From Sphingobacteriaceae bacterium (GTDB lineage Bacteria > Bacteroidota > Bacteroidia > B-17B0 > Aurantibacillaceae): a stretch of DNA of 64,000 nt. Shown in pieces: positions 45,934-56,489 of this stretch. Location of the stretch: positions 1 through 64,000 of the forward strand of contig JADJMM010000019.1 of NCBI GenBank assembly GCA_016709575.1, in the 5' to 3' direction. A program made the translations under genes and the position numbers. Position 1 is the first letter of the stretch; every line of letters starts with the position of its first letter. The notes beneath the pieces were generated by a model, which saw only the letters and a list, made by a program, of their open reading frames with translations, had not been told where the DNA came from and did not search any database.

Positions 45934-46784
45934 GAATAACTGAATGTCCACGCGATGCCATGCAAGGCATAAAACAATTTATCCCAACCGATTTAAAGGC
46001 AGAGTACTTAAATCAATTATTAAAAGTTGGTTTCGATACTATTGATTTTGGAAGTTTTGTATCGCCAAAAGCAATTCCACAATTGCAGGATACAGCTGAA
46101 GTGTTGAAGAAATTAGACTTATCTAAAACTAATTCAAAACTATTAGCCATTATTGCTAATACGCGCGGTGCTGAAGATGCTTGCAAGTTTGAAGAAATAA
46201 AATATTTAGGCTTTCCATTTTCTATTTCAGAAACCTTTCAGCAAAGGAATACGAATTCATCTATTGCCGAATCTTTAATCCGTGTGGAAGAAATTCAAAA
46301 CCTTTGTATCCAACACAAAAAGGAAATGGTGGTTTATATTTCGATGGCATTCGGAAATCCTTATGGTGATGTATGGAATTCGGATATCGTTATTAATTGG
46401 ACCAAGAAATTATCGGAAATGGGAATTAAAATTATTGCTCTTGCCGATACGATTGGTTGTTCAACACCTGAAAATATTACGTATTTGTTCTCTAACCTAA
46501 TTCCTGAATTTAAAAACGTACAAATAGGCGCGCATCTGCATAGCACAAAAGCAAAAGCTATGGAAAAAATTGAAGCCGCATACAAAAGTGGTTGTCGCAG
46601 TTTTGATGTAGCTGTTCACGGTTTCGGAGGTTGTCCAATGGCAGCCGATGATTTAACCGGCAACATGGCGACAGAAGATTTAGAAGCTTATGCTAATACC
46701 AATTCTATTAATCTTAACCTAAATACATCCGAATTATTGAAATCATACGAACTTAGTTGGAAAGTATTTAATAATTATCATTAA
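45930..46784 (+). CDS. Hydroxymethylglutaryl-CoA lyase
   Basis: 284 residues. MRITECPRDAMQGIKQFIPT opens the TIM-barrel with the catalytic Arg and Asp, SISETFQQRNTNSSIAES, ISMAFGNPYGD, ALADTIGCSTPENITYLF, GAHLHSTKAKAMEKIEAAY and the mobile-loop Cys in VHGFGGCPMAADDLTGNMAT. It cleaves HMG-CoA to acetoacetate and acetyl-CoA, the last step of leucine degradation. Acetoacetate could feed the PHA pathway encoded elsewhere in the window; this is inference. The start overlaps the pyrD stop by 4 bp (ATGA). Confidence 0.88.
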   Translation: MRITECPRDAMQGIKQFIPTDLKAEYLNQLLKVGFDTIDFGSFVSPKAIPQLQDTAEVLKKLDLSKTNSKLLAIIANTRGAEDACKFEEIKYLGFPFSISETFQQRNTNSSIAESLIRVEEIQNLCIQHKKEMVVYISMAFGNPYGDVWNSDIVINWTKKLSEMGIKIIALADTIGCSTPENITYLFSNLIPEFKNVQIGAHLHSTKAKAMEKIEAAYKSGCRSFDVAVHGFGGCPMAADDLTGNMATEDLEAYANTNSINLNLNTSELLKSYELSWKVFNNYH

Positions 46785-46796
46785 TTATTTTTTAGC

Positions 46797-47689
46797 TTGG
46801 TAAATAATTTGAAAAAACACTTTACATATCTTTTTTGCCTTTTTATTTTCTCATCTCTTTTCGCACAAAAAGAATTTGAGAAATATGGTCCCATGGGCAG
46901 TCGTGTTTATGTTGATTTGAAAGAGGCATTAAGTGTTGGAGCTGGTGTTTATAAAATGGATTTGAGTTATAAAAAACTCGACCCGAAAGATTATCAAAAA
47001 TTAAGTAAGCTAAAAGATTTACAGGTTTTAAAATTAAGCGGTAACGACGTAACAGAGTTTCCGAAAAATTTTAGTGATTTATTTAATTTGGTTTACATTG
47101 CCAGTTATAATAATCCCTTCACGACATTTCCGGAGGATATTAAAAAAATGTACAACCTTAATCATATCGAATTAAGTCATACTAAAATCGATAGTATTCC
47201 CGCTTCCATAGCTTACTTATCAAAATTGAAAACTATAAAGTTTACAGATACAGACGATACTTTAAAATTGCAAACTACTTTACGTTATATAAAAACTTTG
47301 CAGGATATTCAAATTGAAAATTGTATCATGGATAGTTTTCCGCGACAACTTTTTTGGGTATCGTCACTTAAATTTTTGTACTTATCTAAAACAAATACTC
47401 ATACTTTAAGCTCGCATTTCGAACGATTACCTAATTTAGAGATTTTAATTTTAGAAGATAATCCAATTAGTTCACTGCCCAACACTATTTATCTGGCAAA
47501 AAACTAAGATTGATTTCTATCCGCAACACTAAAATTACAAAGTTGCCAGTTACTATTTCGCAAATGGAAAACCTGGCTTTGTTAGATGTTAGAGGTTGTG
47601 CATTCTCAAAAGAATATGTAGATGAAATAAAAGCCATGTTACCCGGCTGCGATGTTAAATTCGATCTACCTAAAGAGCAACCTAAATAG
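46797..47689 (+). CDS. Secreted leucine-rich-repeat protein (one frameshift)
   Basis: A TTG start (46797 or 46809) gives a signal peptide KKHFTYLFCLFIFSSLFAQ, then LRR units of about 23 residues (LSKLKDLQVLKLSGNDVTEF, LFNLVYIASYNNPFTTFP, LPNLEILILEDNPISSLPN). The frame ends at TIYLAKN, but one restored A gives KKLRLISIRNTKITKLPV and MENLALLDVRGCAFSKEYVD EIKAMLPGCDVKFDLPKEQP. About 297 residues. LRRs build curved binding surfaces; partner unknown. Weak start codon because no ATG is available. Confidence 0.75.
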
Positions 47690-47757
47690 TATTCTTTCCA
47701 TTTATTTCGTGGTGTGTGCTTTTTTTGTAAATTAGATTATAATTTTAAAATCATCTC

Positions 47758-49592
47758 ATGCTAAAAAAATTACTATCAGTTATTCTTATTGTTTCGCCGT
47801 TTTTGTTTTCAGCACAAAGCACAAGCAATAAAACCACATTTGTTTTCCCTAAAAAAGCCACTATTACTGTTAGTGATATTAAGGAAGATTATTTTGTCAC
47901 CAATCAATGTGTAGAAAAGCCTGTGCCAGGTGGAATTCCTCAAAAGCCCGCTGTGAATTGGAATACTATCAATCAAAAAGCCGCTGCACCAACAGGAACT
48001 TTACCACCCATTTTTTTAGGAAAGAATTTTTTCGGAAACCCTTATGGTAATTCAACGCCCAACGATAATGATTTAGCAATTTCAAATAATTGTAAAATTG
48101 TTTCAGTTTGTAACACCAATATTTATTTTCACGATTGTGTAGTGGATTCCTCAAAAGGTGTTGTGTCTTTATCAGCTTTCTCTTCTTCTTTTGGAACATT
48201 CTCTCAAGCCTTCGATCCAAAAGTGGCTTACGACCCTGTAGCCGATAGATTTGCGTTAGTATTTTTAAACGGCTTCGCTCCATCTACAAGTAGTATTGTT
48301 GTCGCTTTTTCACAAACTAATAATCCATTAGGGGCTTGGAATTTTTATGTTTTACCGGGCAATCCTTTCAATAATAATTTATGGAGCGATTATCCTATGA
48401 TTGCCTTTTCTCAAAAAGAATTATTCCTTACCATTAATTTAATTATTCCAAGTATGCCTTGGCAAACAGGTTTTGCTGAAACTTTAATCTGGCAAATAAA
48501 TAAAAGTAATGGTTACGCAGGTTTGCCGTTAACAACTCAACTTCATAACAATATTCAATATTCGGGTAACAACGTCCGCAATATTTGTCCCGTTAAAGGT
48601 GGTAGCACTTTATACGGACCACAACAATTCTTTTTAAGTAATAAAAATTTTGGTGTGAACACCGATTCTGTTTTTGTAATTGATATTTCGGATACCATTA
48701 ATGCGCCGGGACAAACTTTAACCACCAAATTAACTTACGCCGATAAAACTTATAACTTGCCTCCGGATGCCAGACAAAACGCCCCTCATTTATTTGCAAC
48801 TAATGATGCTAGAATTTTAGGAGCATTTGTTGAGAATAATAAAATTCAATATGTACATAATACAAAAGACCCGGCCACTAATTTTTGCGCTGTTTATCAT
48901 GGTGTGATTGATGGTTATGCCACATCAACACCAACAGTTACCGGAAATATTATTGGTGATGTGGTTTTAGATTTAGGTTATCCTAACATCTCATATATTG
49001 GAGCAGGAGTAGGTGATCACACTTCCATAATAAATTTCGATCATTGTGCCCCAACAGTTAGCGCCGGCGTATCAGCAATGAAATCGGATGCACAAGGAAA
49101 TTATTCGGCTCGTTTAAATATTAAAATGGAACTTCTTATGTTGATGTTTTAGTTGGAAATCAAGAACGTTGGGGTGATTATTCAGGCTCACAGCGTAAAT
49201 ACAATGAAGTCGGTAAAGTTTGGGTGAATGGGTATAACGGTTATATTGTTGGTGGCGGAAGAAGACATTCCACTTGGATTGCAGAAGTTGGTTTGAATCC
49301 GATTTTAACAACTGTTCCTGAAAATAAAATTACCGAAGCTTCTGTAAAAGCATTTCCTAATCCGTTTAATAATTTTGTTTCAGTTAATTTTGAAAATGCG
49401 GAAGGTGAGTATATGGATTTTATTTTGTACGATGTAACCGGAAAAGAAGTAAAAATTTTAATGAAAGAATATATCAAACCCGGCAAACAACAATTAAGTT
49501 TTTCTTTAGAGCCTCTACCTCAAGGTGTTTATTTCTTGAAAATATTCTCTGATAAAAAGGTTTATACAACCGAGAAACTTATAAGGAATTAG
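47758..49592 (+). CDS. Large secreted protein with T9SS sorting domain (one frameshift)
   Basis: About 611 residues. Signal peptide MLKKLLSVILIVSPFLFSAQ, a propeller-like body (NDNDLAISNNCKIVSVCNTN, FDPKVAYDPVADRFALVFLN, GVGDHTSIINFDHCAPTVSA), and a C-terminal type A sorting domain (VKAFPNPFNNFVSVNFENAE, then LPQGVYFLKIFSDKKVYTTE KLI). A missing A near 49128 breaks LNIKNGTSYVDVLVGNQERW; the tail re-opens downstream. Exported by the type IX system. A sialidase-like fold is possible but not shown. Confidence 0.82.
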
Positions 49593-49604
49593 AACATACT
49601 CCAT

Positions 49605-49641
49605 AAAAAAAGCCCTGAAGAAATTTCTTCAGGGCTTTTTA
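49605..49641. terminator. Bidirectional terminator between convergent genes
   Basis: AAAAAGCCCTGAAGAAA and TTTCTTCAGGGCTTTTT form a perfect palindrome with A-run and T-run on either side, able to end transcripts from both strands. Confidence 0.9.
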
Positions 49642-49659
49642 ATTTATATTAATCTCTAA

Positions 49660-50592
49660 TTAGAAATTGAAAGAGTAAGTCACACCTTTAATAGTGATTG
49701 TTGCACCTCTGTCGCAAGTACCTGTACCAAAATCAATATAACGTATAGCTTTTGTTCCTGGAGTAAATTCAATTGTACCTTTAATGAAAGGGTATTTTAA
49801 TAAAGCACCACAAGTTCCAAAATCTCTGGTTAAACCACTCAGTACTGAAGTATAACTTTCGTTACTTGCTGTTGTTCCTGAAGCTGTACCATCAATTTGT
49901 ACACGTGCTTTGTTCCATAAAATTGGTGAACCTTGTCCTTGGTAACATAAAGGATCATTAGTGTTTACCAAAGTTTTCGTGCGGTTACAACTCCAAGTAA
50001 TTGTTCCACCACCTGCCGAAGCCGGTTTTGTTATAGTGATGTTAGCTGTAATGTTCCAAGTTAAATTGGTGCCAGGGTTTGTTCCTGTTGGAATAGTCAT
50101 TGGCGTTGTATTAGTAATAGTTTTGCTTCCAATAGCTACAGTATAATCATCAACAGTATAATTTGAAGATTGAATAGACATTTTGAAACCCGGAGTGCGG
50201 TAGAAAATTGGCATGATAGTATTTGTTGAAATTGAATAATCAAACATTAACATACCTGAACGTTTTCTTCCATCATTACATGTAACACCCGGTAAAGGAC
50301 CAAAATCAACAGTAAAAGTTTTTACACCTAAAGTAACAGTTCCTGAAGAGATGCCTGAAATATCTAAACTAGGATCCATTTTGTAAGTGGTTAAAGTGCC
50401 GTTCTCAGAACCTTGTGAGCCAATGCCCGCAATGTCATTAGTCATGTTTTCTGCAATCTGATTTTCTTGTGCTGTTGATTGGTCAGAATCCGGTTCTTCT
50501 TCTTCTTTGTTTTTCTTTCTGCAGCTGGTAAGCATTAACGAACCTGCTAATACTAAAGTGCTAAGGGTTAAGATGAATTGTTTCGCTTTCAT
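49660..50592 (-). CDS. Lipoprotein of unknown function, beta-rich
   Basis: 310 residues. Signal peptide and lipobox (ILTLSTLVLAGSLMLTSCRK, Cys24), a charged KEEEEPDSDQS linker, then repeated Thr/Ser/Gly-rich strands (GTVTLGVKTFTVDFGPLPGV TCNDGRKRSG, ITITKPASAGGGTITWSCNR, RDFGTCGALLKYPFIKGTIE). Many Bacteroidota have one or more of these large Thr-rich lipoproteins with conserved Cys; the Cys residues suggest disulfides. Function unknown. Confidence 0.72.
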   Translation of the reverse strand: MKAKQFILTLSTLVLAGSLMLTSCRKKNKEEEEPDSDQSTAQENQIAENMTNDIAGIGSQGSENGTLTTYKMDPSLDISGISSGTVTLGVKTFTVDFGPLPGVTCNDGRKRSGMLMFDYSISTNTIMPIFYRTPGFKMSIQSSNYTVDDYTVAIGSKTITNTTPMTIPTGTNPGTNLTWNITANITITKPASAGGGTITWSCNRTKTLVNTNDPLCYQGQGSPILWNKARVQIDGTASGTTASNESYTSVLSGLTRDFGTCGALLKYPFIKGTIEFTPGTKAIRYIDFGTGTCDRGATITIKGVTYSFNF

Positions 50593-50697
50593 TGGTTATT
50601 GGTTTTTATAGAGTTATTATTAATTGCTTATTTGAGGGTTTGACCACAATACTTGTTAAAGGTTTAATCTAAAGTAAGAAATTTTTGAAAAAAGAGG

Positions 50698-50705
50698 TAA
50701 ATTTG
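50698..50705 (+). promoter_or_regulatory. -7 element TAAATTTG before the PorT-like gene
   Basis: Exact TAnnTTTG match, 20 nt upstream of the TTG start at 50726; no clear TTTG at the right distance. Confidence 0.4.
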
Positions 50706-50725
50706 GTATAAATAACACCTCCTAA

Positions 50726-51400
50726 TTGAAGTTTAAGGTACTCATAATCATATTTTTAATACCCTTTTCTGTACTTGTTGGACAGAGAACCAGTAAGTTT
50801 TCATTAAAACCGACTTTAGGTATTAGTGCGAGTCAAGTTCATGGTGATAATTATAGTGGATATAATAAGCTGGGTTTTGTAGGAGGCTTATATGTTAACG
50901 CAGCTTTAAAAGAAAAAACATCTTTAGAACTCGGAATTATTTTTGTTCAAAAAGGAGCACGCAGAAATCAAAACCCTGAGAAATTCGATTACCGCTTTTA
51001 TTATTTAAACCTTAATTATGTTGAAGTGCCTTTATTATTAAGATGGCAACCGAATAAATTCTTTTTTACTGTTGGAGGTTCTTTTGCTTATTTAATTAAT
51101 TACTATGAGTCGAGTGAAATTGGAAACTTAACAGGCATGTATCCGTTCCGCTCGACGGAGTATAGTTTAAACTTAGGTATTGGCATGATGATTCGGCCAA
51201 AGATTGGAGTAGAAGTAAGAACTAATAATTCAATAGTCACTATTCGACCTTTTACTGGCTTTGGCGTACCATATTATCCTAATCCTGTAGCGCGTTACTT
51301 TAATAAAGGCAGCTATAATAATGTTTTACAAATTGCATTTACTTATAAAATAACCTCAAAAAAAGAACGTCAGCCAAGTGAACCAAAAGAAGAAATATAA
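50726..51400 (+). CDS. PorT-like outer-membrane beta-barrel protein
   Basis: 224 residues with signal peptide KFKVLIIIFLIPFSVLVGQ and strands such as LGFVGGLYVNAALKEKTSLE LGIIFVQKGAR, YYLNLNYVEVPLLLRWQPNK, LNLGIGMMIRPKIGVEVR. The YLEVPLLLRW-type strand is characteristic of the PorT/outer-membrane barrel domain family in Bacteroidota. TTG start. The 3' end overlaps the ubiX gene by 23 bp, so they share a transcript. Confidence 0.8.
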   Translation: MKFKVLIIIFLIPFSVLVGQRTSKFSLKPTLGISASQVHGDNYSGYNKLGFVGGLYVNAALKEKTSLELGIIFVQKGARRNQNPEKFDYRFYYLNLNYVEVPLLLRWQPNKFFFTVGGSFAYLINYYESSEIGNLTGMYPFRSTEYSLNLGIGMMIRPKIGVEVRTNNSIVTIRPFTGFGVPYYPNPVARYFNKGSYNNVLQIAFTYKITSKKERQPSEPKEEI

Positions 51401-51971
51401 AATAGTAGTCGCCGTTACCGGTGCCAGCGGAAGTGTTTATGCCAAAGTACTTTTAGATAAATTACAAAAGGCATCCGAACAATTAGAAACTGTTGCCATC
51501 GTAATGAGCGATAACGCGAAAGATGTTTGGAAGCATGAATTAAAATCCGACAGCTATACCTCATATCCATTTACAAATTATAGCAAAACAGATTTTAATG
51601 CCCCCTTCGCATCGGGTTCTTCAAAATTTGATTGCATGATTATTTGTCCATGTAGTATGGGAACTCTTGCCCGCATTGCTTCAGGCATTAGTAACGATTT
51701 AATTACACGTGCTGCTGATGTAATGTTAAAGGAAAGAAGAAAATTGATTTTAATTACACGAGATACACCTTTAAGCCTAATACATATTAATAACATGAAA
51801 ACCGTAACAGAAGCTGGTGGCATTATTTGTCCGGCTTCTCCTTCGTTTTATTCCGGTCCTGCCGACTTTGAAGCTTTGGCTGCTACAGTGGTTGACAGGG
51901 TTATTGATATTGCGGGAATTGAAATTGATACTTACCGTTGGGGTGGAGAAGGAAGCCGTTTAAAAAAGTAG
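51378..51971 (+). CDS. ubiX: UbiX-family flavin prenyltransferase
   Basis: 197 residues. VAVTGASGSVYAKVLLDKLQ, the SDNAKDVWKHE region, CMIICPCSMGTLARIASGIS NDLITRAADVMLKERRKLIL and RDTPLSLIHINNMKTVTEAG are the family fingerprint. The enzyme joins a dimethylallyl group to FMN to make prenylated FMN, cofactor of UbiD decarboxylases. No ubiD is in the window. GTG start (51378); the next start is inside the protein. Confidence 0.9.
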   Translation: MNQKKKYKIVVAVTGASGSVYAKVLLDKLQKASEQLETVAIVMSDNAKDVWKHELKSDSYTSYPFTNYSKTDFNAPFASGSSKFDCMIICPCSMGTLARIASGISNDLITRAADVMLKERRKLILITRDTPLSLIHINNMKTVTEAGGIICPASPSFYSGPADFEALAATVVDRVIDIAGIEIDTYRWGGEGSRLKK

Positions 51972-52013
51972 TTACTTTTTTAAATTCCTGCATTATATAA
52001 TAAACAAAAACTT

Positions 52014-52715
52014 ATGAAACAGATTTTACTTTTTATCGCCATTATTTTTTTGGGAGGCTCGGCCATTTCTCAAACTTTAAAACCTACTGATAAATTGGCT
52101 TTATTAAAAGGGTCCGTTACTAATTTTAAAGGAAAAATTTTAGCGAAGGAGACTATAATTCTCTATAACGAAAAAACAAAAATCTCTTATAAAGTAAATA
52201 CCGATGCCGCTGGAAAATTTGAAGTTCTGATTCCTGTTGGTGCAGTTTATGCTTTACGTTATAAGAATTTCACCAATGATGTGGATTATACAAAAATGGA
52301 AGTGCCTGCCGATAAAGAAGCCATTTACGAAGTTGGAATTAAAATTGACCCGCCAAAAGATTTTGTTTTAGAGAATGTTTATTTTGAATCAGGGAAATCG
52401 TCTTTAAAACCAAATTCGTTTAAAGCGTTGAATGATTTAGTTGAGATTCTGAAAATTAAAAATACAATGGTTGTAGAAATTCAAGGCCACACCGATAATG
52501 TTGGGAAAGATGAAGAGAACATGAAACTCTCGCAAGACAGAGCTGACGAAGTACGGAAATATTTAGTCTCAAAAGGAATTGAAGCAGCACGTGTAACATC
52601 TAAAGGTTACGGTCCAACCATGCCAGTTGCTGATAACGCCAGTGATGCCGGCAAAGCAAAAAACAGAAGAACGAGTTTGAAGGTGATTAAGGAGTATTTT
52701 AAAATTAACATTTAA
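52014..52715 (+). CDS. OmpA-family peptidoglycan-binding protein
   Basis: 233 residues. Signal peptide MKQILLFIAIIFLGGSAISQ, a carboxypeptidase-regulatory-like beta domain (VTNFKGKILAKETIILYNEK), then the OmpA C-terminal domain: VYFESGKSSLKPNSFKALND, VEIQGHTDNVGKDEENMKLS QDRADEVRKYLVSKGI with the NRRTSLKV end. It should link an outer-membrane or periplasmic complex to peptidoglycan. Confidence 0.92.
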   Translation: MKQILLFIAIIFLGGSAISQTLKPTDKLALLKGSVTNFKGKILAKETIILYNEKTKISYKVNTDAAGKFEVLIPVGAVYALRYKNFTNDVDYTKMEVPADKEAIYEVGIKIDPPKDFVLENVYFESGKSSLKPNSFKALNDLVEILKIKNTMVVEIQGHTDNVGKDEENMKLSQDRADEVRKYLVSKGIEAARVTSKGYGPTMPVADNASDAGKAKNRRTSLKVIKEYFKINI

Positions 52716-53031
52716 TTGCTTTAACTTTCTCAATAACATCTAAGAATAGTAACTGTTTTGAAGTACTTAGGCAAAAAAAGCAGTTTAGATTTTTCCTTTG
52801 CTCTGATTTTTAACAAAATTTTATTGGGAAGTAAAAACTCAAAAATTCCGACTAAATGCTTATTTTTAACGGACTGACATAAGATTTTAAAGTCTTGACT
52901 CTTTATGAATTTTATTTAGAATGCTCCGTCTTGATTAATGAGCAAATCAGTATGATTAAGTCATATTCTCCACAAGTCATTTTTTAAAGTAAATGTAATT
53001 ATATATTTTCTTTTCTTCATTTTTTATTAGT
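52716..53031. other. Intergenic stretch without a recognisable gene
   Basis: AT-rich, about 315 bp between ompA-like and channel genes (convergent ends). I see no hairpin with a T-run and no open coding frame that matches a family. Confidence 0.6.
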
Positions 53032-54707
53032 TTATCTCAAAATCTTCCTCACAAACGCCACAGTAAAGTAACTCATTAAGAACACACCGCTGAAACCTTC
53101 GAACGCGGCAACAAATTTTAAAATCCCATTTGGGAAGTAATCTCCGTAACCTATGGTGAAAAAAGTAATAGCACTGTAGTAAATGCTATTTCCGAAATCT
53201 TGAAAACGATTAAGGTGACTCGGTAAAGTACTTTCTATTGAACCCAATCCGTTTGAAAATGTATTTACCAAATAGTAAAGAATCCCAAAAATAAAAATAG
53301 TTAAGATACCATTTAGTAAAACCCGTATTGGAGAAGTCGCGTATCGTCCAACATAATCAAAAACATACTTCTGAAAATAAAAATTAGGGTAAGCAAATAT
53401 TTTTTTAAAGGTTGTAGAATTTAAATCATCTTCTAAATCTGCTTTCGCTTCGCAACGTTTAAATTCTATGTAAGACAAGTCTTCGTCTTCGTATTGTCCG
53501 TTAACGCGGAAGTTCTCTTTTAAAATTCTAAACTGTTCGGCTTTTTTGAAACCAGGTGGAGTCTTTTTTGATTGTAAATTAATTTAATCACACCATTATC
53601 GCGCCAATTAATAAAAATACGTCCGACAATACGCATGTTAATCATTTTCACTTCATGAATTGCTACAGCATTGTTTTCAGGAACCATATCAATAATATCA
53701 CGCACTACAGAGTTGGCTAGGTTTAAGGAATTACATTTGCTAAATCTGAAATCTGTAAAACAATTAAACGAACAAGCGTTGAACGAAATATTAGTAGCAT
53801 TAGCCTGATTAAAACTAATACTGCCACTTCCAAAATCTACATTGTCAAAATTCACTTCACTCTCCGCAAAATCCGATAAATCAAATATTTTATGTCCCGC
53901 CCCGAAAGAAGAACCTTTGAAAGTTACTTTTCCGTTTCCAAATTCAGTTCCTTCAAAAGAAACATCTCCATCATTAAAACTCACGCGACGGAAATCGATT
54001 CTTCCGCCACCAAATTCTACATTTTTGAAATCTTTTTTTCCTTTTCCGAAAATCGCACGCTCAAATGAAATACTTCCTTCTCTGAACTTAGCAAATTTGA
54101 AATCAACAGTTCCGTTCCCAAACAATGTATTTTTAAAATCTACATTACCATTGCTAAAAGAAGCATCGGCAAAAGTTAAATTTCCACTTCCAAAATTGGC
54201 GCTGTTAAACGAAATATCGCCGTCACCAAAAATAACGGACTGGAAATTTTTTGTCCCGTTACTAAAACGTGTTTTCTTAAATCCAACTTTCGAATGACCA
54301 AAATCGGCGTAAGTAAAATTGACATAACCGTTACCGAAGACACTGTTGTTAAATAAAACGGCATCACCTTCAAATTTGGCGTAAGAAAAATCTGTTTCCT
54401 GTTCGCAATCAAAAAATACGGTATTAGCATTAAAGTTTTTTATAGTAACATAATCATGTTCCTTTAACTCTCGTTTACGTCGGAATTCAGTTAAAGAGAA
54501 ATTATTGATGTAAACATTATTCAGACTAAAATCTTCTAGTTTGTCGATTTTCGAATAAAGGTCTTCGGCTTTTAATACTTTTAATTTTACGCTTTGTATT
54601 TTTTTGAAGCCTTCATCAAACAAGGCAATTACTGCAAATTGGTCAGCTTCTTCAAACGTAACCGTGTAACGCAATACCTCATTTTCCTGTAAGCGACTAT
54701 CGAGCAT
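53032..54707 (-). CDS. Ion channel fused to a 12-residue-repeat solenoid (two frameshifts)
   Basis: Piece one (54707-53520) has an N-terminal helical region, then about sixteen tandem 12-residue units from about residue 120 to 310, each of the form FGxGxxxFxxxx, for example FGDGDISFNSAN, FGNGTVDFKFAK and FGGGRIDFRRVS. This is a beta-solenoid of the pentapeptide-repeat superfamily, with a strict dodecad. After the solenoid the other frames read NQKDSTWFQKAEQFRILKEN and piece two (53478-53032) carries a two-helix potassium channel pore: VLLNGILTIFIFGILYYLV, then SIYYSAITFFTIGYGDYFPN with selectivity filter TIGYGD and a second helix. About 558 residues in all. The join needs two single-base changes near 53540-53580. 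Repeat-to-channel fusion suggests a ligand-sensing ion channel. Confidence 0.85.
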
Positions 54708-54791
54708 AAGAGTTCTTGTTTTGAGAGAGTGAATATAGGAATTTTACAAAAGAATTGGGGCTTAAAGGCTGTAAAGAGTAAGAAATTATTG

Positions 54792-54799
54792 TATTTTTG
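54792..54799 (+). promoter_or_regulatory. -7 element TATTTTTG before tRNA-Ser
   Basis: Exact TAnnTTTG match, 11 nt upstream of the tRNA 5' end. Confidence 0.5.
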
Positions 54800-54810
54800 C
54801 GCCTCGTTTA

Positions 54811-54896
54811 GGAGACTTGTCAGAGTGGTCGAACGAGCACGCCTGGAAAGTGTGTATACCCAAAAGGTATCGAGGGTTCGAATCCCTCAGTCTCCG
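54811..54896 (+). tRNA. tRNA-Ser (GGA)
   Basis: Class II tRNA: acceptor GGAGACT/AGTCTCC with discriminator G, anticodon loop CTGGAAA (anticodon GGA), a long variable arm (TATACCCAAAAGGTAT) and T-arm GAGGGTTCGAATCCCTC. No CCA encoded. Confidence 0.95.
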
Positions 54897-54900
54897 CTGA

Positions 54901-54941
54901 AAGGGACTTAGACTCAAAAAGAGAACTAAGTCCCTTTTTTA
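54901..54941 (+). terminator. Rho-independent terminator after tRNA-Ser
   Basis: AAGGGACTTAG and CTAAGTCCCTTTTTT form a strong hairpin directly after the tRNA. Confidence 0.88.
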
Positions 54942-54949
54942 TTAAAGCA

Positions 54950-54975
54950 AAATCGCCCGTGTGTTCGGGCGATTT
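54950..54975. terminator. Second hairpin, AAATCGCCCG/CGGGCGATTT
   Basis: A perfect 10-bp inverted repeat (54950-54959 with 54966-54975), 16 bp before the recombinase stop on the minus strand. It could end the recombinase transcript, or mark an edge of the island. Confidence 0.65.
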
Positions 54976-54990
54976 CAGCAATAATGTAAT

Positions 54991-56454
54991 TCAAATCCGA
55001 GTTCGAAATGCCCCTTTTTCCTTGTCATATACCAAACCGTTAGGAAAGATTAGGTTTTGCAATCTTCCTTGAGGCTAATACCGCCATCTTCCCAAATTTT
55101 ACGAAGGTTTCGGCTTAATAATGAGGCTTCATTTAGCATTTCTTTTAGGTTCGAATGGAAATCCCGCAAGTCGCCATTTCCTTCCGGATTTATCAAATTC
55201 CATATGTATTTTGCTAAAACGGTCGTAGGTTTCCTTGGCATTTCTTCTTTTATAAAGTGCTTCTCTTCTAAGTTTTCAATATTTCTTGGTTGATCAGTAA
55301 TTCTGCTTTTAGGATCCTTCCTTTTCAACATTGTCTTTGTTCAGTTCATGGTGGGTGCTTTCTAATTCAATTTAATAGCTTCGGTCAAATCAGGTTTTAC
55401 TTCGTAGTTCTCAAGTTCCTCTGGCAATAATTCATGCATTTCTTTGGCGCTTTTGTTACATTTGCATCCGTTTGTTTGCATTTATAATAATACAAGTTCT
55501 TCTTCTTTACAATGTAGCCTGTAAATGGCTGATTACAATCCATTTAATAAATACCTTGAAAGGAAGGTTGACGTCTTCTAATTTATGCGGTACTCCAAAT
55601 TTGGGGAAGAAGAATCACTTCATTTACTTTCATAAACTTTTCTTTTGAAATCATTTTTTCATGAACACCATCCACTACTTTTCCGTTTAGCATTCCGTGT
55701 GATATTAATCCGCAGTAAAAAGGATTAATGAAAATTTTATGCAATTGCTGTTTATACATTTTACACCCAATGCCTGAAGCTTCAAAATAATTTCTTCGTT
55801 CTTCATGCCTTGTATTTTCCATTCCCAAGCTTTTTAATTTTCTTCCATCAGCATTCACTACAATTTTGCGCTCACCGCTTGTCCTAACAATATCGTAACC
55901 CTGTGGTGGCTTTACTACCCAAATACCTTTTTCAAATTTGGCTTTCATTCCAGCCATTGCAACTTGTTTTACGTTGATCGTTATCCCAACGCCCAAACAA
56001 TAATTGCATATCGTGAAATAGAACTCCACTTGCATTAGAAGTATCTATCGGTTCAGTTACTGCTTTAATATGTACCCCATGTTTTTCTCTTAATTCATCG
56101 GCAATAGAAATAGCCTTCCCTCCAGTTCTGCTAAAGCGAGTCATTTTATAAACTAAGATGGTGCTTATTTTACCTTTGCTTTTCCTAACGAAACTCAGCA
56201 TATTCTTGAAATTCTTTCCGTGCATCAGTTTTAGCACTTTCATAAGTGTCTCCAAAACGAGATACAATAATTAAATTATTTCGGGTGGCATATTCTTCAA
56301 TTGATTTACGCTGCGTTTCCAACGAATCGTTCTTGTCGAATTGCCCTTTGCCCGAAACCCTTGTGTACATTACCGCCAAATTAGACGTGGACTGTCTTAC
56401 TTCCTTTTTTCCAAACCGACCAAACCGATTGTCGATTATTTGTTCTTCTGTCAT
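54991..56454 (-). CDS. Large serine recombinase (heavily frameshifted)
   Basis: N-terminal resolvase domain with the catalytic serine in VMYTRVSGKGQFDKNDSLET Q, and a second frame YKMTRFSRTGGKAISIADEL; then the recombinase domain (VKPPQGYDIVRTSGERKIVV, FINPFYCGLISHGML), a zinc ribbon CNQPFTGYIVKKKNLYYYKC whose other Cys pair (GCKCNKSAKEM) is in a shifted frame, a coiled-coil region (EEKHFIKEEMPRKTYDRFSK) and the usual ending NLRKIWEDGG..LIFPNGLVYDKEKGAFRTRI with stop at 54993. About 490 residues after many one-base repairs. It catalyses site-specific integration or inversion. ATG 56454 has a strong Shine-Dalgarno (AAGGAGG, 56459-56465), rare in this genome. Confidence 0.8.
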
Positions 56455-56489
56455 TTTGCCTCCTTCCTTTTTATTTATTATTAATTTTT

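Noticed and set aside
53842..54297. Plus-strand 151-codon frame antisense to the repeat-channel gene
   Set aside because: The strict 12-codon repeat keeps the opposite frame open; sequence shows only Pro/Ser/Lys-rich mirror of the repeats.
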